Assembly (NCBI GenBank): GCA_902592985.1
Contig: CACJGR010000002.1
Coordinates: 1-64,000, forward strand
DNA length: 64,000 bases
Source of the DNA: an uncultured Pelagibacteraceae bacterium
GTDB lineage: Bacteria > Pseudomonadota > Alphaproteobacteria > Pelagibacterales > Pelagibacteraceae
Direction of reading: 5' to 3'
Made by a program: the position numbers and the translations under genes. The notes below the pieces were generated by a model that worked only from the letters and a program-made list of their open reading frames with translations, had not been told where the DNA came from and ran no database searches. This document shows positions 1 through 8,200 of this stretch, one piece after another. The stretch's first letter is position 1. Each line of letters starts with the position of its first letter.

Positions 1-203
1 AAATTGATATTTTTTTTTTTCAAAGGCGTTTTACCATGACCTAGTATGTCATAGGAAAGGGCAGTATAATCTTTGAAATAATCTATCTGTGGTTTCCAAA
101 TTTCGTGAGTTAAACCTACACCATGTACAAACACTAATGGTATTTTTTGATCTTTTTTATTTAATAAGTAAAAAGTTCCTGATGGATCTATATTATTGAT
201 CAT
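1..203 (-). CDS. Alpha/beta hydrolase, N-terminal part only
   Basis: Only the first 67 or so residues are inside the window; the gene runs off the left edge. Two hallmarks of the alpha/beta-hydrolase fold are visible: an HGVG oxyanion-hole turn at residues 27-30 and the YDILGHGKT segment at 51-59, the D-x-x-GHG turn found in esterases, haloperoxidases and 3-oxoadipate enol-lactonases. The catalytic serine lies outside the window, so the substrate cannot be inferred. The ATG at 203 follows the stop of the upstream gene by six bases, so it is probably the last visible gene of the operon that starts with the flavin monooxygenase. Confidence 0.75.
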   Translation of the reverse strand, partial: MINNIDPSGTFYLLNKKDQKIPLVFVHGVGLTHEIWKPQIDYFKDYTALSYDILGHGKTPLKKKNIN

Positions 204-209
204 CAAGTT

Positions 210-797
210 TTATTTTGGCTCTATGCCCATTTCTTTCATGTCTTGATATCTGTCACCAGTTCTTGCATGAGCTCTTCCACTAGAAGCACCACCAATTGCT
301 ATTACAATTTCATCATCGAAAGGTGCATCATGAATGGTGAATTCATGTGTTAAATAATAAGGTCTTAATCCCGAATCTGTTTTATGCATCATAGGTATTG
401 AAATTTTTGATCCTGCTGGTCCTCTTGTGTTAGTAAAACTTAAATATGAAGTGCCACCAACAGCATCTCTAAATTTATTACCAAATCTTAATGTATGAAT
501 AAAAGCAGAAGCGTGTTCAATTTCACCATTTAAACCAACTGTTCCTGCCTTACCATAAGCTAAAATTTTTTCAGGAGATCCAATTTCTTTTATTAATTCT
601 GGAACAAGAATATCACCTAATTTTGGAGCTAAATCTAAAATAACTGGTTTTAAGTCTTCCACAAAACCTTTTCCACTCCATGGATTTTTAAATACAGCTG
701 CAACAGAAACTAACAAAACTGGTTCTTTTGCTTCCTTGCCTCCTTCAATAAAAGTTTTATCTACAAATTTTGTAAATTTTCTTAGTTCTAATTTCAT
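210..797 (-). CDS. Amino acid synthesis family protein (DUF1185 type)
   Basis: This 195-residue protein matches the amino-acid-synthesis family (Pfam AA_synth, formerly DUF1185) by overall pattern: an N-terminal EPVLLVSVAAVFKNPW strand, a central YGKAGTVGLNGEIEHASAF stretch, a GTSYLSFTNTRGPAG loop and a C-terminal IGGASSGRAHARTGDR motif. The biochemical role of the family is not established; members often sit in gene clusters with flavin monooxygenases and thiamine-diphosphate enzymes, as here. Its ATG touches the stop of the broken thiamine-diphosphate gene, so the two are translationally coupled. Length is normal for the family. Family membership is fairly sure, function is not. Confidence 0.8.
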   Translation of the reverse strand: MKLELRKFTKFVDKTFIEGGKEAKEPVLLVSVAAVFKNPWSGKGFVEDLKPVILDLAPKLGDILVPELIKEIGSPEKILAYGKAGTVGLNGEIEHASAFIHTLRFGNKFRDAVGGTSYLSFTNTRGPAGSKISIPMMHKTDSGLRPYYLTHEFTIHDAPFDDEIVIAIGGASSGRAHARTGDRYQDMKEMGIEPK

Positions 798-2408
798 TAT
801 TTTATTTTATGTTTAAAACTGTCTCTTCTAAAACTGTATAGCGCTTTTGGATCTACATCAACATCTATGACTGAAGGTTTATTACATTTTAATGCAGCTT
901 TTATAGCTTCATTTACCTCTGAAATTTTATTTACTTTAAATCCTTTGGCGCCATAAAGTTCAGCAACTTTGTCAAATTGAGGACTGCTTATGTCAGTTCC
1001 GAGATATCTTTTTCCAAAAAAATCTTTTTGATAAGCTTTTTCTGCACCCCAACTTTTATTATTCATAACAATAGTAATGGTATTTATTCCATAATCTACT
1101 GCAGTACTAAGTTCAGAAATTGTCATTCCAAACCCTCCATCTCCCATAAGACTAACTACAGTTTTTTTGGGTTTTGCAATTTTAACTCCTAAACCACAAG
1201 CAAAAGAGAAACCGACTAAACCAAAATCTAATGGAGTAAATAAAGATGGTGGATTGTAATATTCAAGAGCATCTGTTGCTTGCAGGCACAATGTTCCAGC
1301 ATCTAAAGTTATTGCAGAATTTTTAGGAATTACACTTCTTAATTGTTTAAATAATCCTTGCGGTTGAATTGGAAATTTTTTTAATAAATTAACTTTATCT
1401 CGATCATTTAAGAATTTAATTCTTTCTTTTAAATATTTGTTTGTCCAATTTTTTACATCTAAAATATTTCTTTGTTTTTTTATTTCATTATAAATTTGGT
1501 TTGTGACGGTTACAGCATCAGCATGAATTCCAACAGAAATTGGAAAATATCTTCCAAGCATTTTCTTTTCTAATTCAACTTGGATAATTTTAGCTTTTTT
1601 ATTTATATTATCGTATGAATAAAAAGTTGAATTAAATCCAAGCCTAGTTCCTAAAGCAATGATAACATCAGCTTCTTTAACAAGTTTAGACGCAATTGGA
1701 TTGCCTCGAGGGCCCATTTGCCCAGCATTTAGCTTATGATTAAATGGTATGGCATCGCCGTGACCTGCCGATGTCACTATTGGTATATTTAATAATTTTT
1801 ACTGCTTTTTTTATATAATTTTTTTTACCTTTAATTGAACTTTGATCTTCATAAGATTTTTTATTTTGATTTATATTAAATTTTGATGAAGTGGCTAAAA
1901 TATTTCTTGGTAGATTTATACATACTGGACCTCTTCTAGGCGACATAGCAATTTTAAAAGCATTACTGAAAGTACTTGGTATTTTTTTAACATTAGTAAC
2001 TGTCCAAGTTTTTTTAGTAATAGGTTTAAATAAAGATTGTTGATCAAGACCTTGAAATGCATCCTCCATTTTATCTTTTGTAGAATACGATCCTGCTATT
2101 GAAACGACAGGTGAAAATGCAGCTTTAGCTTGAGCTATTCCTGTGACTAAATTTGTTGCGCCAGGTCCGTTTTGTCCTGCAAGAATTACACCAGGTTTAT
2201 TAGATGCTCTAGCATAACCATCAGCCATGTGAGTTCCAGTTCTTTCATCTCTAACACCAATAAATTTTATTGTTTTTTCATGGTAAAGAGCGTCAAACAT
2301 TTCCATGGTCGCAGAACCAATTAGTCCAAACACATGTTTAACTTTTTCTTTTTTTAATGATTTTATAGCTGCTTGACCACCAGTTAGGCTTTTTTTAGAT
2401 TTGTTCAC
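797..2408 (-). pseudogene. Acetolactate synthase-like TPP enzyme, broken by a frameshifting internal deletion
   Basis: Two overlapping frames together make one thiamine-diphosphate enzyme of the acetolactate synthase/benzoylformate decarboxylase superfamily. The N-terminal frame (2408 to 1740, 222 codons) carries the pyrimidine-binding domain with the catalytic Glu in VRDERTGTHMADGYAR (E55). The other frame (1777 to 797) carries the pyrophosphate-binding domain with GDGGFGMTISEL ending in NN. The reading shifts near 1780-1795: the first frame reads AVKIIK and then turns to nonsense, while the other frame reads NIPIVTSAGHGDAIP from almost the same bases. The stretch of roughly 30 residues that normally lies between these two motifs (start of the central domain) is absent, so this is a deletion of a length not divisible by three, not a single-base slip. 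A sequencing or assembly fault remains possible. The first frame overlaps the upstream monooxygenase gene by four bases. Confidence 0.75.
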
Positions 2409-3574
2409 GAAACTTTTTTGACTTCAGTATCCATATCATTTTTAAAGTGCGGCATTACTTTTTCTGTAAACATTTTAAGGCTTTTCATGCAGTCTTGGTG
2501 TTTAACTCCTGGAAAATTCGACCAAACTTGTAAGTTTTGTAAATTTAATTCTGATTTAAGCTCTTTTATTTTATCAATTACATATTTTGGAGTACCAAAG
2601 AGCATGTTACGTTTATGAAGAAAATCGTAACTTAATAAATCTAATTTACCTTTAGTTACCGGCAGTTCTTCTCCTGGATCCATATGATTTCCCAAACCTC
2701 TCCAATGGCACACCCATTTCATATAATTTACCATATGTTGACCAGCCTTTTCTTTAGCTTCTTCCATAGTATCGGCTACAAACATATCTCTTACTAAAGA
2801 AATACCTTCTCCCATCGGTACATTTCTTTTTTCAAATTCTGACCTTGCATTTTTATAGGCTTCAAACTTAATTTTTAATGCTTTAACAGTAGGTATCCAC
2901 ATTATAGTATTTATTCCTTGTTTACCTGCCCATTCTATTGATCTAATTCCATCAACAACTTGATGAATAGGTGGATAAGGTGTTTGATAAGGTTTTGGAA
3001 CAACACTAATTTTTTCCATAACATTTGTTTCCATATTTAAAAATTCTTTACTTGGCGGACTCATATCGTGTTGCCAAACATAATTAGGTGTTGGATAAGT
3101 ATAAAATTCACCTTTATGATTAAAAAATTTTTCTTTCCAAGCTTTTTTTAGTATTGTTAGAGTTTCTTCAAATAGTCTAAAATTTTTTGCTTGGTCTTTC
3201 ATGTCAGCTTCAATATTTAAATTTATAGCTTCTCTCCCATAAATTCCTCTGCCAATGCCAATTTCAACTCTTCCTTTAGATAACTGATCCAATAAAGCAA
3301 TATCTTCAGCCATCTTAATAGGATTATGAAAAGTAATAACATTACACGCTTGTCCAATTCTAATATTTTTAGTTCTTGCAGCAGCGTCTGCACCCATCAT
3401 TAAAGGATTAGTACAAGCTTCCATTCCTTCATGATTAAAATGATGTTCAGTATACCAAATAGAGTTCCAATTATTTTGATCGCAATAAGTTGTTATATCT
3501 CTAGCCTCATCAAGTAGCTTGTCATAGGGTTTATGGTTCCAATTTGTAGTATTACAAAAATATCCAAATTTCAT
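2405..3574 (-). CDS. LLM-class flavin-dependent monooxygenase
   Basis: This 389-residue protein is a bacterial luciferase-like (LLM class) oxidoreductase: a TIM-barrel using reduced flavin and oxygen. Visible marks are the N-terminal KFGYFCNTTNW strand, the WNSIWYTEHHFNHEG segment typical of the family (usual xxEHH motif), and the EDIALLDQLSKGRVEIGIGR segment that binds flavin phosphate. The start is well supported by an unusually strong AAGGAGG ribosome binding site at 3579-3585, four bases before the ATG. It is the first gene of a unit with the TPP enzyme (4-base overlap), the DUF1185 protein and the hydrolase. A promoter and a folded leader lie directly upstream. The substrate is unknown; such enzymes oxidise sulfonates, amines, ketones or heterocycles. 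Confidence 0.88.
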   Translation of the reverse strand: MKFGYFCNTTNWNHKPYDKLLDEARDITTYCDQNNWNSIWYTEHHFNHEGMEACTNPLMMGADAAARTKNIRIGQACNVITFHNPIKMAEDIALLDQLSKGRVEIGIGRGIYGREAINLNIEADMKDQAKNFRLFEETLTILKKAWKEKFFNHKGEFYTYPTPNYVWQHDMSPPSKEFLNMETNVMEKISVVPKPYQTPYPPIHQVVDGIRSIEWAGKQGINTIMWIPTVKALKIKFEAYKNARSEFEKRNVPMGEGISLVRDMFVADTMEEAKEKAGQHMVNYMKWVCHWRGLGNHMDPGEELPVTKGKLDLLSYDFLHKRNMLFGTPKYVIDKIKELKSELNLQNLQVWSNFPGVKHQDCMKSLKMFTEKVMPHFKNDMDTEVKKVS

Positions 3575-3655
3575 TCATCCTCCTTAAACATTAAAACTTA
3601 AAGGACCGATCCCACTTTCGTATTGGAAATAACGACGAGTTATGTATCGCTTTAT
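3575..3655 (-). ncRNA. Structured 5' leader of the monooxygenase operon (candidate cis-regulatory RNA)
   Basis: Read on the minus strand, the roughly 80-base leader between the predicted start of transcription and the ATG contains two adjacent hairpins. The first is ATAAC-TCGTC-GTTAT (3643 to 3629). The second is TTCCA, a nine-base loop ATACGAAAG, then TGGGA (3628 to 3610). They are enclosed by a short TCG/CGA pairing (3647-3649 with 3607-3609). The loops contain TCGT and ACGA, which are complementary and could kiss. This compact three-way arrangement is GC-richer than its surroundings. I do not recognise it as a known riboswitch class. Function as a regulator is inference; only the pairing potential is seen. 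Confidence 0.35.
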
Positions 3656-3661
3656 AAAATA

Positions 3662-3690
3662 ATCATATTATTTTTATCTTAATTTTTCAA
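3662..3690 (-). promoter_or_regulatory. Sigma-70-type promoter of the monooxygenase operon
   Basis: On the minus strand there is a TTGAAA -35 box at 3690-3685 and a TATGAT -10 box at 3667-3662, separated by exactly 17 bases. Transcription would start near 3655, just ahead of the folded leader. It lies in the 130-base gap after the MetX-like hydrolase gene, so the downstream genes can be transcribed independently of the Rieske cluster. Confidence 0.6.
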
Positions 3691-3704
3691 CATTTTTTAA
3701 GATA

Positions 3705-4715
3705 TTAACTTAGCAATTCTTTAATATTTTTATCTAACTGTCTCTCAAAATTTTTGTCATTTCCAGGATTTGCTGCGCAATGCCCGTAAGGCGAGTTTAT
3801 GGGTCTTAAAGAAGAACGAGGTATAAACTTATTTTCATATTTATTATCCTCGGTTCTAAAATATAAATCTTGATTACATGGCATTAAAATTGTCTTTGCC
3901 CTTATTGATTTAAGAGCTTTAATATAATTATTTTTATACACTGGACTTTTACTTATATCGTTTAATTGCCATGTTTGTAATTTTGATAATAGATTATTCG
4001 CATCCCAATTTTTTGCATGATCATTTGCCCAATCCTTAAGTAATTCTTCTGCATCCTTAAAACCAAATTTTTTATAAAGTTTCTCCCTATAAAAATCTTG
4101 AGAGAAAGCCCAACCTGCATAAACTCGTCCAAAAGCTTTTAAACCTTCAACTGGTTGTTTTTTATAATTTCCTTTATTCCATTTTTTGTCAGCTACAAGA
4201 GCTGCTTTAACTCCTTCTAAGAAAACATGATTGTGTATAGAAGTTTTTGATGATGCACAAAAAGGAAGTATTGCTTTTACCATTTTAGGATATTGAGCAG
4301 CCCATTGATATGATTGGCAGCCTGCCATTGACCACCCAGCAACTAGGGCAATTTTTTTTATTTTTAGTTTTTCAGTAATAAGTTTGTGTTGACAATAAAT
4401 ATTATCCCATAATGTTATAGTTGGAAATTTTGAACCTTTTTGAATTTTAACAGCATTAGTTGGCGAGGAAGACAGACCATTGCCAAACATGTTAATTGAT
4501 ACGATAAAATATTTATTTGGATTAATAGCTCTATTTTTCCCTATAAATCCTTCGTTTCTAATATGACTTCCAGTATAAAATGTAGGAAGAATTATTACAT
4601 TTGAGCGATCTTTATTTAATTTTCCGTATGTTTTGTAAATTAACTGTGCTGAATTTAAAATTTTACCAGATAAAAGTTTAATATTACCTAAGTTAAACTT
4701 TTCATATTTTTTCAT
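3705..4715 (-). CDS. MetX-like alpha/beta hydrolase (homoserine O-acetyltransferase fold)
   Basis: This 336-residue protein has the layout of the MetX family of alpha/beta hydrolases: an N-terminal AQLIYKTYGKLN strand, a FGNGLSSSPTN loop, a nucleophile elbow GWSMAGCQSYQWAAQYP around residue 128, an acid in PCNQDLYF and a C-terminal histidine in YGHCAANPG. Authentic homoserine acetyltransferases usually read GGSMGGMQ at the elbow; here it is GWSMAGCQ, so transfer to homoserine is doubtful and a hydrolytic role is as likely. It follows the glutamine-synthetase-like gene by three bases in the Rieske cluster, which suggests it processes an intermediate of that pathway rather than making methionine. 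Homologues are often misnamed metX. Confidence 0.75.
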   Translation of the reverse strand: MKKYEKFNLGNIKLLSGKILNSAQLIYKTYGKLNKDRSNVIILPTFYTGSHIRNEGFIGKNRAINPNKYFIVSINMFGNGLSSSPTNAVKIQKGSKFPTITLWDNIYCQHKLITEKLKIKKIALVAGWSMAGCQSYQWAAQYPKMVKAILPFCASSKTSIHNHVFLEGVKAALVADKKWNKGNYKKQPVEGLKAFGRVYAGWAFSQDFYREKLYKKFGFKDAEELLKDWANDHAKNWDANNLLSKLQTWQLNDISKSPVYKNNYIKALKSIRAKTILMPCNQDLYFRTEDNKYENKFIPRSSLRPINSPYGHCAANPGNDKNFERQLDKNIKELLS

Positions 4716-4718
4716 TAA

Positions 4719-6140
4719 TTAGTAAAGTCTAAGATATTCTTTTACTTCCCAATCAGTAACCGCTTGATGATATCGTTCCCACTCATCATTTTTGTAAGAT
4801 AAAAAAGATTTTTTCATTACAGGTCCCATAACTTCATCTGATAATTTATTAGCTTTTAATGCTTCTATTGCTTGCATTAAATTTTTTGGCAACCTTTTAA
4901 TTCCTAATTTTTTAAATTCTGCATCAGTCATTTGATATAAATCTTGATCGGTTGGTTTTCCAGGATCAATTTTATTTTTAATCCCATCCATTGCTGAAGA
5001 TACGGTCATTGCCAATGCTAAGTAAACATTCATAGTCATATCTGCAGCTCTATTTTCAATACAATATCTATTTTGTGGTAAACGAAATTGAGCCGATCTG
5101 TTATTATGACCATAAGTAATATTAGTTGGTGCCCAAGTTACAGTTCCACCTTCAAAACCTCCAACTCTTGGAACTAGTCCATTATATGAATTAACCGTTG
5201 AACATGTAATTGCTGTTAGTGCTTCAGAGTTTTTCATAAGTCCACCAACAGCATATTTGGAATGTTTAGACCAACCTTTTCCATCAGTAAAAATATTTTT
5301 TTCAGGTTTATTAACATCTTCCATAGAAAAATTTATATGAGCTCCAGATCTCCAATCACCTATTGTAGGTTTTGGCATAAATGTAATGAACATATTATTT
5401 TTTTTTGCAACTTCTTTTAAAAGAACTTTTAAAAAAACTAATCTATCTGCCATTTCTAATAAATTTGTATAATGAAAATCTAATTCAAATTGTGAATAAG
5501 CTCCTTCAGCAACTACATCATGCAAATTCCATCCTAATTCTTCAAGAATATCAATTAATTCTTTTAAAAAATGCATAGAGTCTAATGAGTATTCAACATC
5601 ATACCCAAATGCTTGTCTTCTAGGTCTTATTCCATTAATTGGGTCGCTATCTATAGCTTTAACTGGTTTACCATCTTCTCCATATTTCATTGCAATAAAT
5701 TCAGGCTCAATACCACACATTCCTTTGTAACCTGAATCTTGAGCTTTCTGCATTGCACGTTTTAATGCTTGTCTTGGACAAACATTGTATGGTTTATCTT
5801 CCCAATATAGATCTGCAAAAATAATTGCCATTGTTTTATCCCAAGGACAAACATAAACACTGTCTAAATCAGGCAACATTATTTGATCAGAGTCTGCTGG
5901 AGTTAACTCTGGTACAAAAGATATAGAATGTACGGCAAACTGAGGACCTTTGCCTAAACACAAAGGTTCAAAATCACTCATGGGCACCGGCTTTGTTTTT
6001 GGAATACCGTGTAAATCTATCCAGCTTGACATTACATACTGAACACCTGCAGCTTTAAGTTTTTTATGAACTGCAGGAATTTTTTTTCTGTTTCTTTCTA
6101 TAGCGTCTTTAAAACTTTCGTAATATATTTTATTTTTCAT
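4719..6140 (-). CDS. Glutamine synthetase family ligase (GlnT / gamma-glutamylmethylamide synthetase type)
   Basis: This 473-residue protein has the glutamine synthetase catalytic core: CGIEPEF near residue 140 (metal-binding Glu), a QFELDF segment near 218, TFMPKP and SGAHINFSM around 255-273 (ATP and metal binding), and a C-terminal NRSAQFRLPQ segment with the active-site Arg. It resembles the type III/GlnT group that includes gamma-glutamylmethylamide synthetase more than housekeeping GlnA, which is longer on the adenylylation side and reads differently at these sites. Such enzymes ligate glutamate to an amine other than ammonia. Its place among a Rieske oxygenase, a cupin and a glyoxalase supports a catabolic, amine-capturing role. 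The exact amine is not known. Confidence 0.82.
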   Translation of the reverse strand: MKNKIYYESFKDAIERNRKKIPAVHKKLKAAGVQYVMSSWIDLHGIPKTKPVPMSDFEPLCLGKGPQFAVHSISFVPELTPADSDQIMLPDLDSVYVCPWDKTMAIIFADLYWEDKPYNVCPRQALKRAMQKAQDSGYKGMCGIEPEFIAMKYGEDGKPVKAIDSDPINGIRPRRQAFGYDVEYSLDSMHFLKELIDILEELGWNLHDVVAEGAYSQFELDFHYTNLLEMADRLVFLKVLLKEVAKKNNMFITFMPKPTIGDWRSGAHINFSMEDVNKPEKNIFTDGKGWSKHSKYAVGGLMKNSEALTAITCSTVNSYNGLVPRVGGFEGGTVTWAPTNITYGHNNRSAQFRLPQNRYCIENRAADMTMNVYLALAMTVSSAMDGIKNKIDPGKPTDQDLYQMTDAEFKKLGIKRLPKNLMQAIEALKANKLSDEVMGPVMKKSFLSYKNDEWERYHQAVTDWEVKEYLRLY

Positions 6141-6148
6141 TAGATAAA

Positions 6149-6544
6149 TTATTTTGGCATATCCTCTGGATCAATTCCAGGAACAAATGTAATGCCAGCT
6201 TTTTGTTTCCAATCGTGAGGATAAGCAGCATAGAATATCACACATTTTTCATCACATTCATAAGCTATATGATTATCCTTTGGGATATAAAGTACATCCC
6301 CTGGGTTACATATATAAGATTTACCATCACATGTTAGTCGAAAAGTTCCTTCCATACAGTAAATAATTTCATCACATGTTAAGTCCCAAGGAACAGAAAC
6401 TTTATTTAAAAAATTTAATCCACCACACATAGTGTTACTTACTTTACTTGTTACAAATGGTTTTATGTAAGACTTTCCAGGTTCTAATGTGTGAAGTCTA
6501 TTTTCAATATCTTTAAATTTATATAATTGTGGTTCTTTAGACAT
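6149..6544 (-). CDS. Single-domain cupin protein
   Basis: A 131-residue cupin. The two conserved cupin motifs are recognisable: WDLTCDEIIYCMEGTFRLTC (first motif, with Glu but with Thr-Cys where histidines are usual) and NPGDVLYIPKDNHIAYEC (second motif, keeping its histidine). The barrel resembles the EutQ-like cupins. With several histidine ligands replaced, catalysis is uncertain and a binding or isomerising role is possible. It lies eight bases upstream of the glutamine-synthetase-like gene and 17 bases after the glyoxalase gene, so it is surely in that operon. Confidence 0.8.
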   Translation of the reverse strand: MSKEPQLYKFKDIENRLHTLEPGKSYIKPFVTSKVSNTMCGGLNFLNKVSVPWDLTCDEIIYCMEGTFRLTCDGKSYICNPGDVLYIPKDNHIAYECDEKCVIFYAAYPHDWKQKAGITFVPGIDPEDMPK

Positions 6545-6561
6545 TAATATTCCTTTCAGTT

Positions 6562-6978
6562 TTATATTTTTATTGGTTCGTTAAGTTCTACTTTATATCC
6601 GTCTGGATCTTCACAAAAAGCTATTACTCTGGTTCCGTGTTTCATTGGACCCGGTTTTCGGGTAATATTAACTCCTAGCTTTGTAAGATCTTCACAAGCT
6701 TTATAAACATCTGGAGTTTCTATACAAATATGTCCCCAACCGTTTCCTTTATCATAATCTTCTTTTTGATCCCAATTATGAGTTAATTCAAGACATGGAG
6801 ATTCATTTTCAAGTCCATACCCAATGAACGCATTAGTAAATTTTCCATCAGGATAATCAGTTTTTCTCAAAACTTTCATTCCTAAAGTTTTGCAATAAAA
6901 GTTAAAAGAAGTTTCTAAATCTTTTACTCTTATCATTGTATGGGCCAATCTGTATCCATCATTTACATTTTTAGACAT
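6562..6978 (-). CDS. gloA: Lactoylglutathione lyase (glyoxalase I) family protein
   Basis: A 138-residue VOC-fold protein of glyoxalase I length. The family ligands are present: HTMIRV (first metal His), CLELTHNW (Glu), GWGHICIE (second His) and KVELNEP (C-terminal Glu), plus the DLETSFNFYCKTLGMKVLRK stretch near the N-terminus. Glyoxalase I isomerises the hemithioacetal of methylglyoxal and glutathione. Because it sits inside a catabolic operon, overlapping the Rieske gene by eight bases, it may be the cell's only gloA co-opted there, or a paralogue acting on a pathway aldehyde. Confidence 0.85.
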   Translation of the reverse strand: MSKNVNDGYRLAHTMIRVKDLETSFNFYCKTLGMKVLRKTDYPDGKFTNAFIGYGLENESPCLELTHNWDQKEDYDKGNGWGHICIETPDVYKACEDLTKLGVNITRKPGPMKHGTRVIAFCEDPDGYKVELNEPIKI

Positions 6979-8107
6979 TTTTTCTTCCTTTCTTTAATTT
7001 AGAATTTTTCATAGTTGCATTTATTATAAGTTTTTGAAATGCCTGAACTCCTTTTTCCCAATGAGGAGAAAGCAAACCTCCTTGTTCAGATGCTGGTGAC
7101 GATCTTCCTTCTTGCAATCTTTCACACATTTTATGGTCTTCTTTATGAACGCTCCACCAGATTTTTTTTGCAGTGTTACTTTCCTCTTCAGTCATACTTT
7201 TTCCATCCGAAGTATAAATTATTCTTTTTTGAATAGTTTCTCCAGGACTTATTGGTATATTCAAATACACTCCAATTTGATTGGGAAAATAATTTGCAAT
7301 TATAAAATTTGGAAAAAGTGACAAGTAACGTGATGTAACTGATAAAGCATTACTATTTTTTTCATCTTCTTCCTTTACATTAATGCCACTTCCATAACAA
7401 ATTCCATCTACAATTGTGTAATGGTCTTTAAGCGGTTGATTTGTTGTTGATTTATGAACAAATTGAACATGGTAAGGTTCTATAAAATTCTCAATTAGAA
7501 ATTTCCAATTAGAGTTTATTTTTCCAAAGTCTAAAGTTGCAGCATATTTTAATTTTTTAAAATCTATGTCTTCAAATTTTTTTATAAGTGGTTTTGCATA
7601 ATCCGAAAATTTTTTAGCTTTTCCATTTAAATTTACAAAAATCCAATCATGCCAAATATGGATACGTATTGGTTTAAGTCCGTGATCTAAAAAATTAAAA
7701 CCTTTAGGTTTATGCCGATTGGTTCCACCAATATGTGGGGCAGCTTTTAATTTTCCTTCAAGATCATATGTCCAAGAATGGTAAGGACAGCGAATAGCTT
7801 TTCCAACATTTTTTTTTTCATCAACTAGTTTAAGGCAACGATGACTGCACACATTATGAAATGCATTAATTTCGTTACTGCTATTTTTTACAATTAATAT
7901 AGGTTTGTTAGCTATAAATACTGGTATTACATCACCAGCTTTTAAAAGTTCGTGAACAAAACCCACAAAAAGCCATCCATTAGATAAAACTGTATTACAT
8001 TCTTTTTTCCAGAATTCATGATCTGTGTAAGTTTTTGCAGGAAGACCAAATATAGTATTAATATTTTTGGGTTTTTTAATTTTAATTAAATTTTTATTTT
8101 TCGACAT
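6971..8107 (-). CDS. Rieske non-heme iron oxygenase, alpha subunit
   Basis: This 378-residue protein is an aromatic-ring-hydroxylating-type oxygenase. The Rieske [2Fe-2S] ligands are CSHRC (C-x-H, near residue 87) and CPYHSW (C-x2-H, near 107). The mononuclear iron site is in NFIEPYHVQFVHK near residue 205, where two histidines and a bridging acidic residue are visible. The E-P-Y-H spacing is seen in oxygenases of quaternary amines (choline or glycine-betaine monooxygenase type) as well as ring hydroxylases, so N-methyl oxidation is possible. It is the first gene of the leftward operon with gloA, the cupin and the glutamine-synthetase-like ligase. No dedicated reductase or ferredoxin gene is seen nearby. 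Confidence 0.88.
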   Translation of the reverse strand: MSKNKNLIKIKKPKNINTIFGLPAKTYTDHEFWKKECNTVLSNGWLFVGFVHELLKAGDVIPVFIANKPILIVKNSSNEINAFHNVCSHRCLKLVDEKKNVGKAIRCPYHSWTYDLEGKLKAAPHIGGTNRHKPKGFNFLDHGLKPIRIHIWHDWIFVNLNGKAKKFSDYAKPLIKKFEDIDFKKLKYAATLDFGKINSNWKFLIENFIEPYHVQFVHKSTTNQPLKDHYTIVDGICYGSGINVKEEDEKNSNALSVTSRYLSLFPNFIIANYFPNQIGVYLNIPISPGETIQKRIIYTSDGKSMTEEESNTAKKIWWSVHKEDHKMCERLQEGRSSPASEQGGLLSPHWEKGVQAFQKLIINATMKNSKLKKGRKNV

Positions 8108-8128
8108 GCCTAGATTTTGTTTTTTATA

Positions 8129-8157
8129 TTGAAAACCCTATTTTAGAACATTAAGAT
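8129..8157 (+). promoter_or_regulatory. Promoter of the rightward Rieske oxygenase gene
   Basis: A TTGAAA box at 8129-8134 and a TAAGAT box at 8152-8157 are 17 bases apart in the 93-base gap between the two divergent Rieske genes. Transcription would begin about 35 bases before the ATG at 8201. No good ribosome binding site precedes that ATG. Confidence 0.45.
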
Positions 8158-8200
8158 TTACAATAAAATATTTTTAATCAATAAGATCGTTAAGTTTAAA

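Noticed and set aside
3575-3655. Leader as a known purine or mini-ykkC (guanidine-II) riboswitch
   Set aside because: A three-way layout with touching loops and an ACGA loop are suggestive, but the conserved cores of those classes are absent.
3705-4715. Calling the MetX-like hydrolase a homoserine acetyltransferase
   Set aside because: The elbow reads GWSMAGCQ and the gene is in a catabolic operon, so methionine synthesis is not supported.
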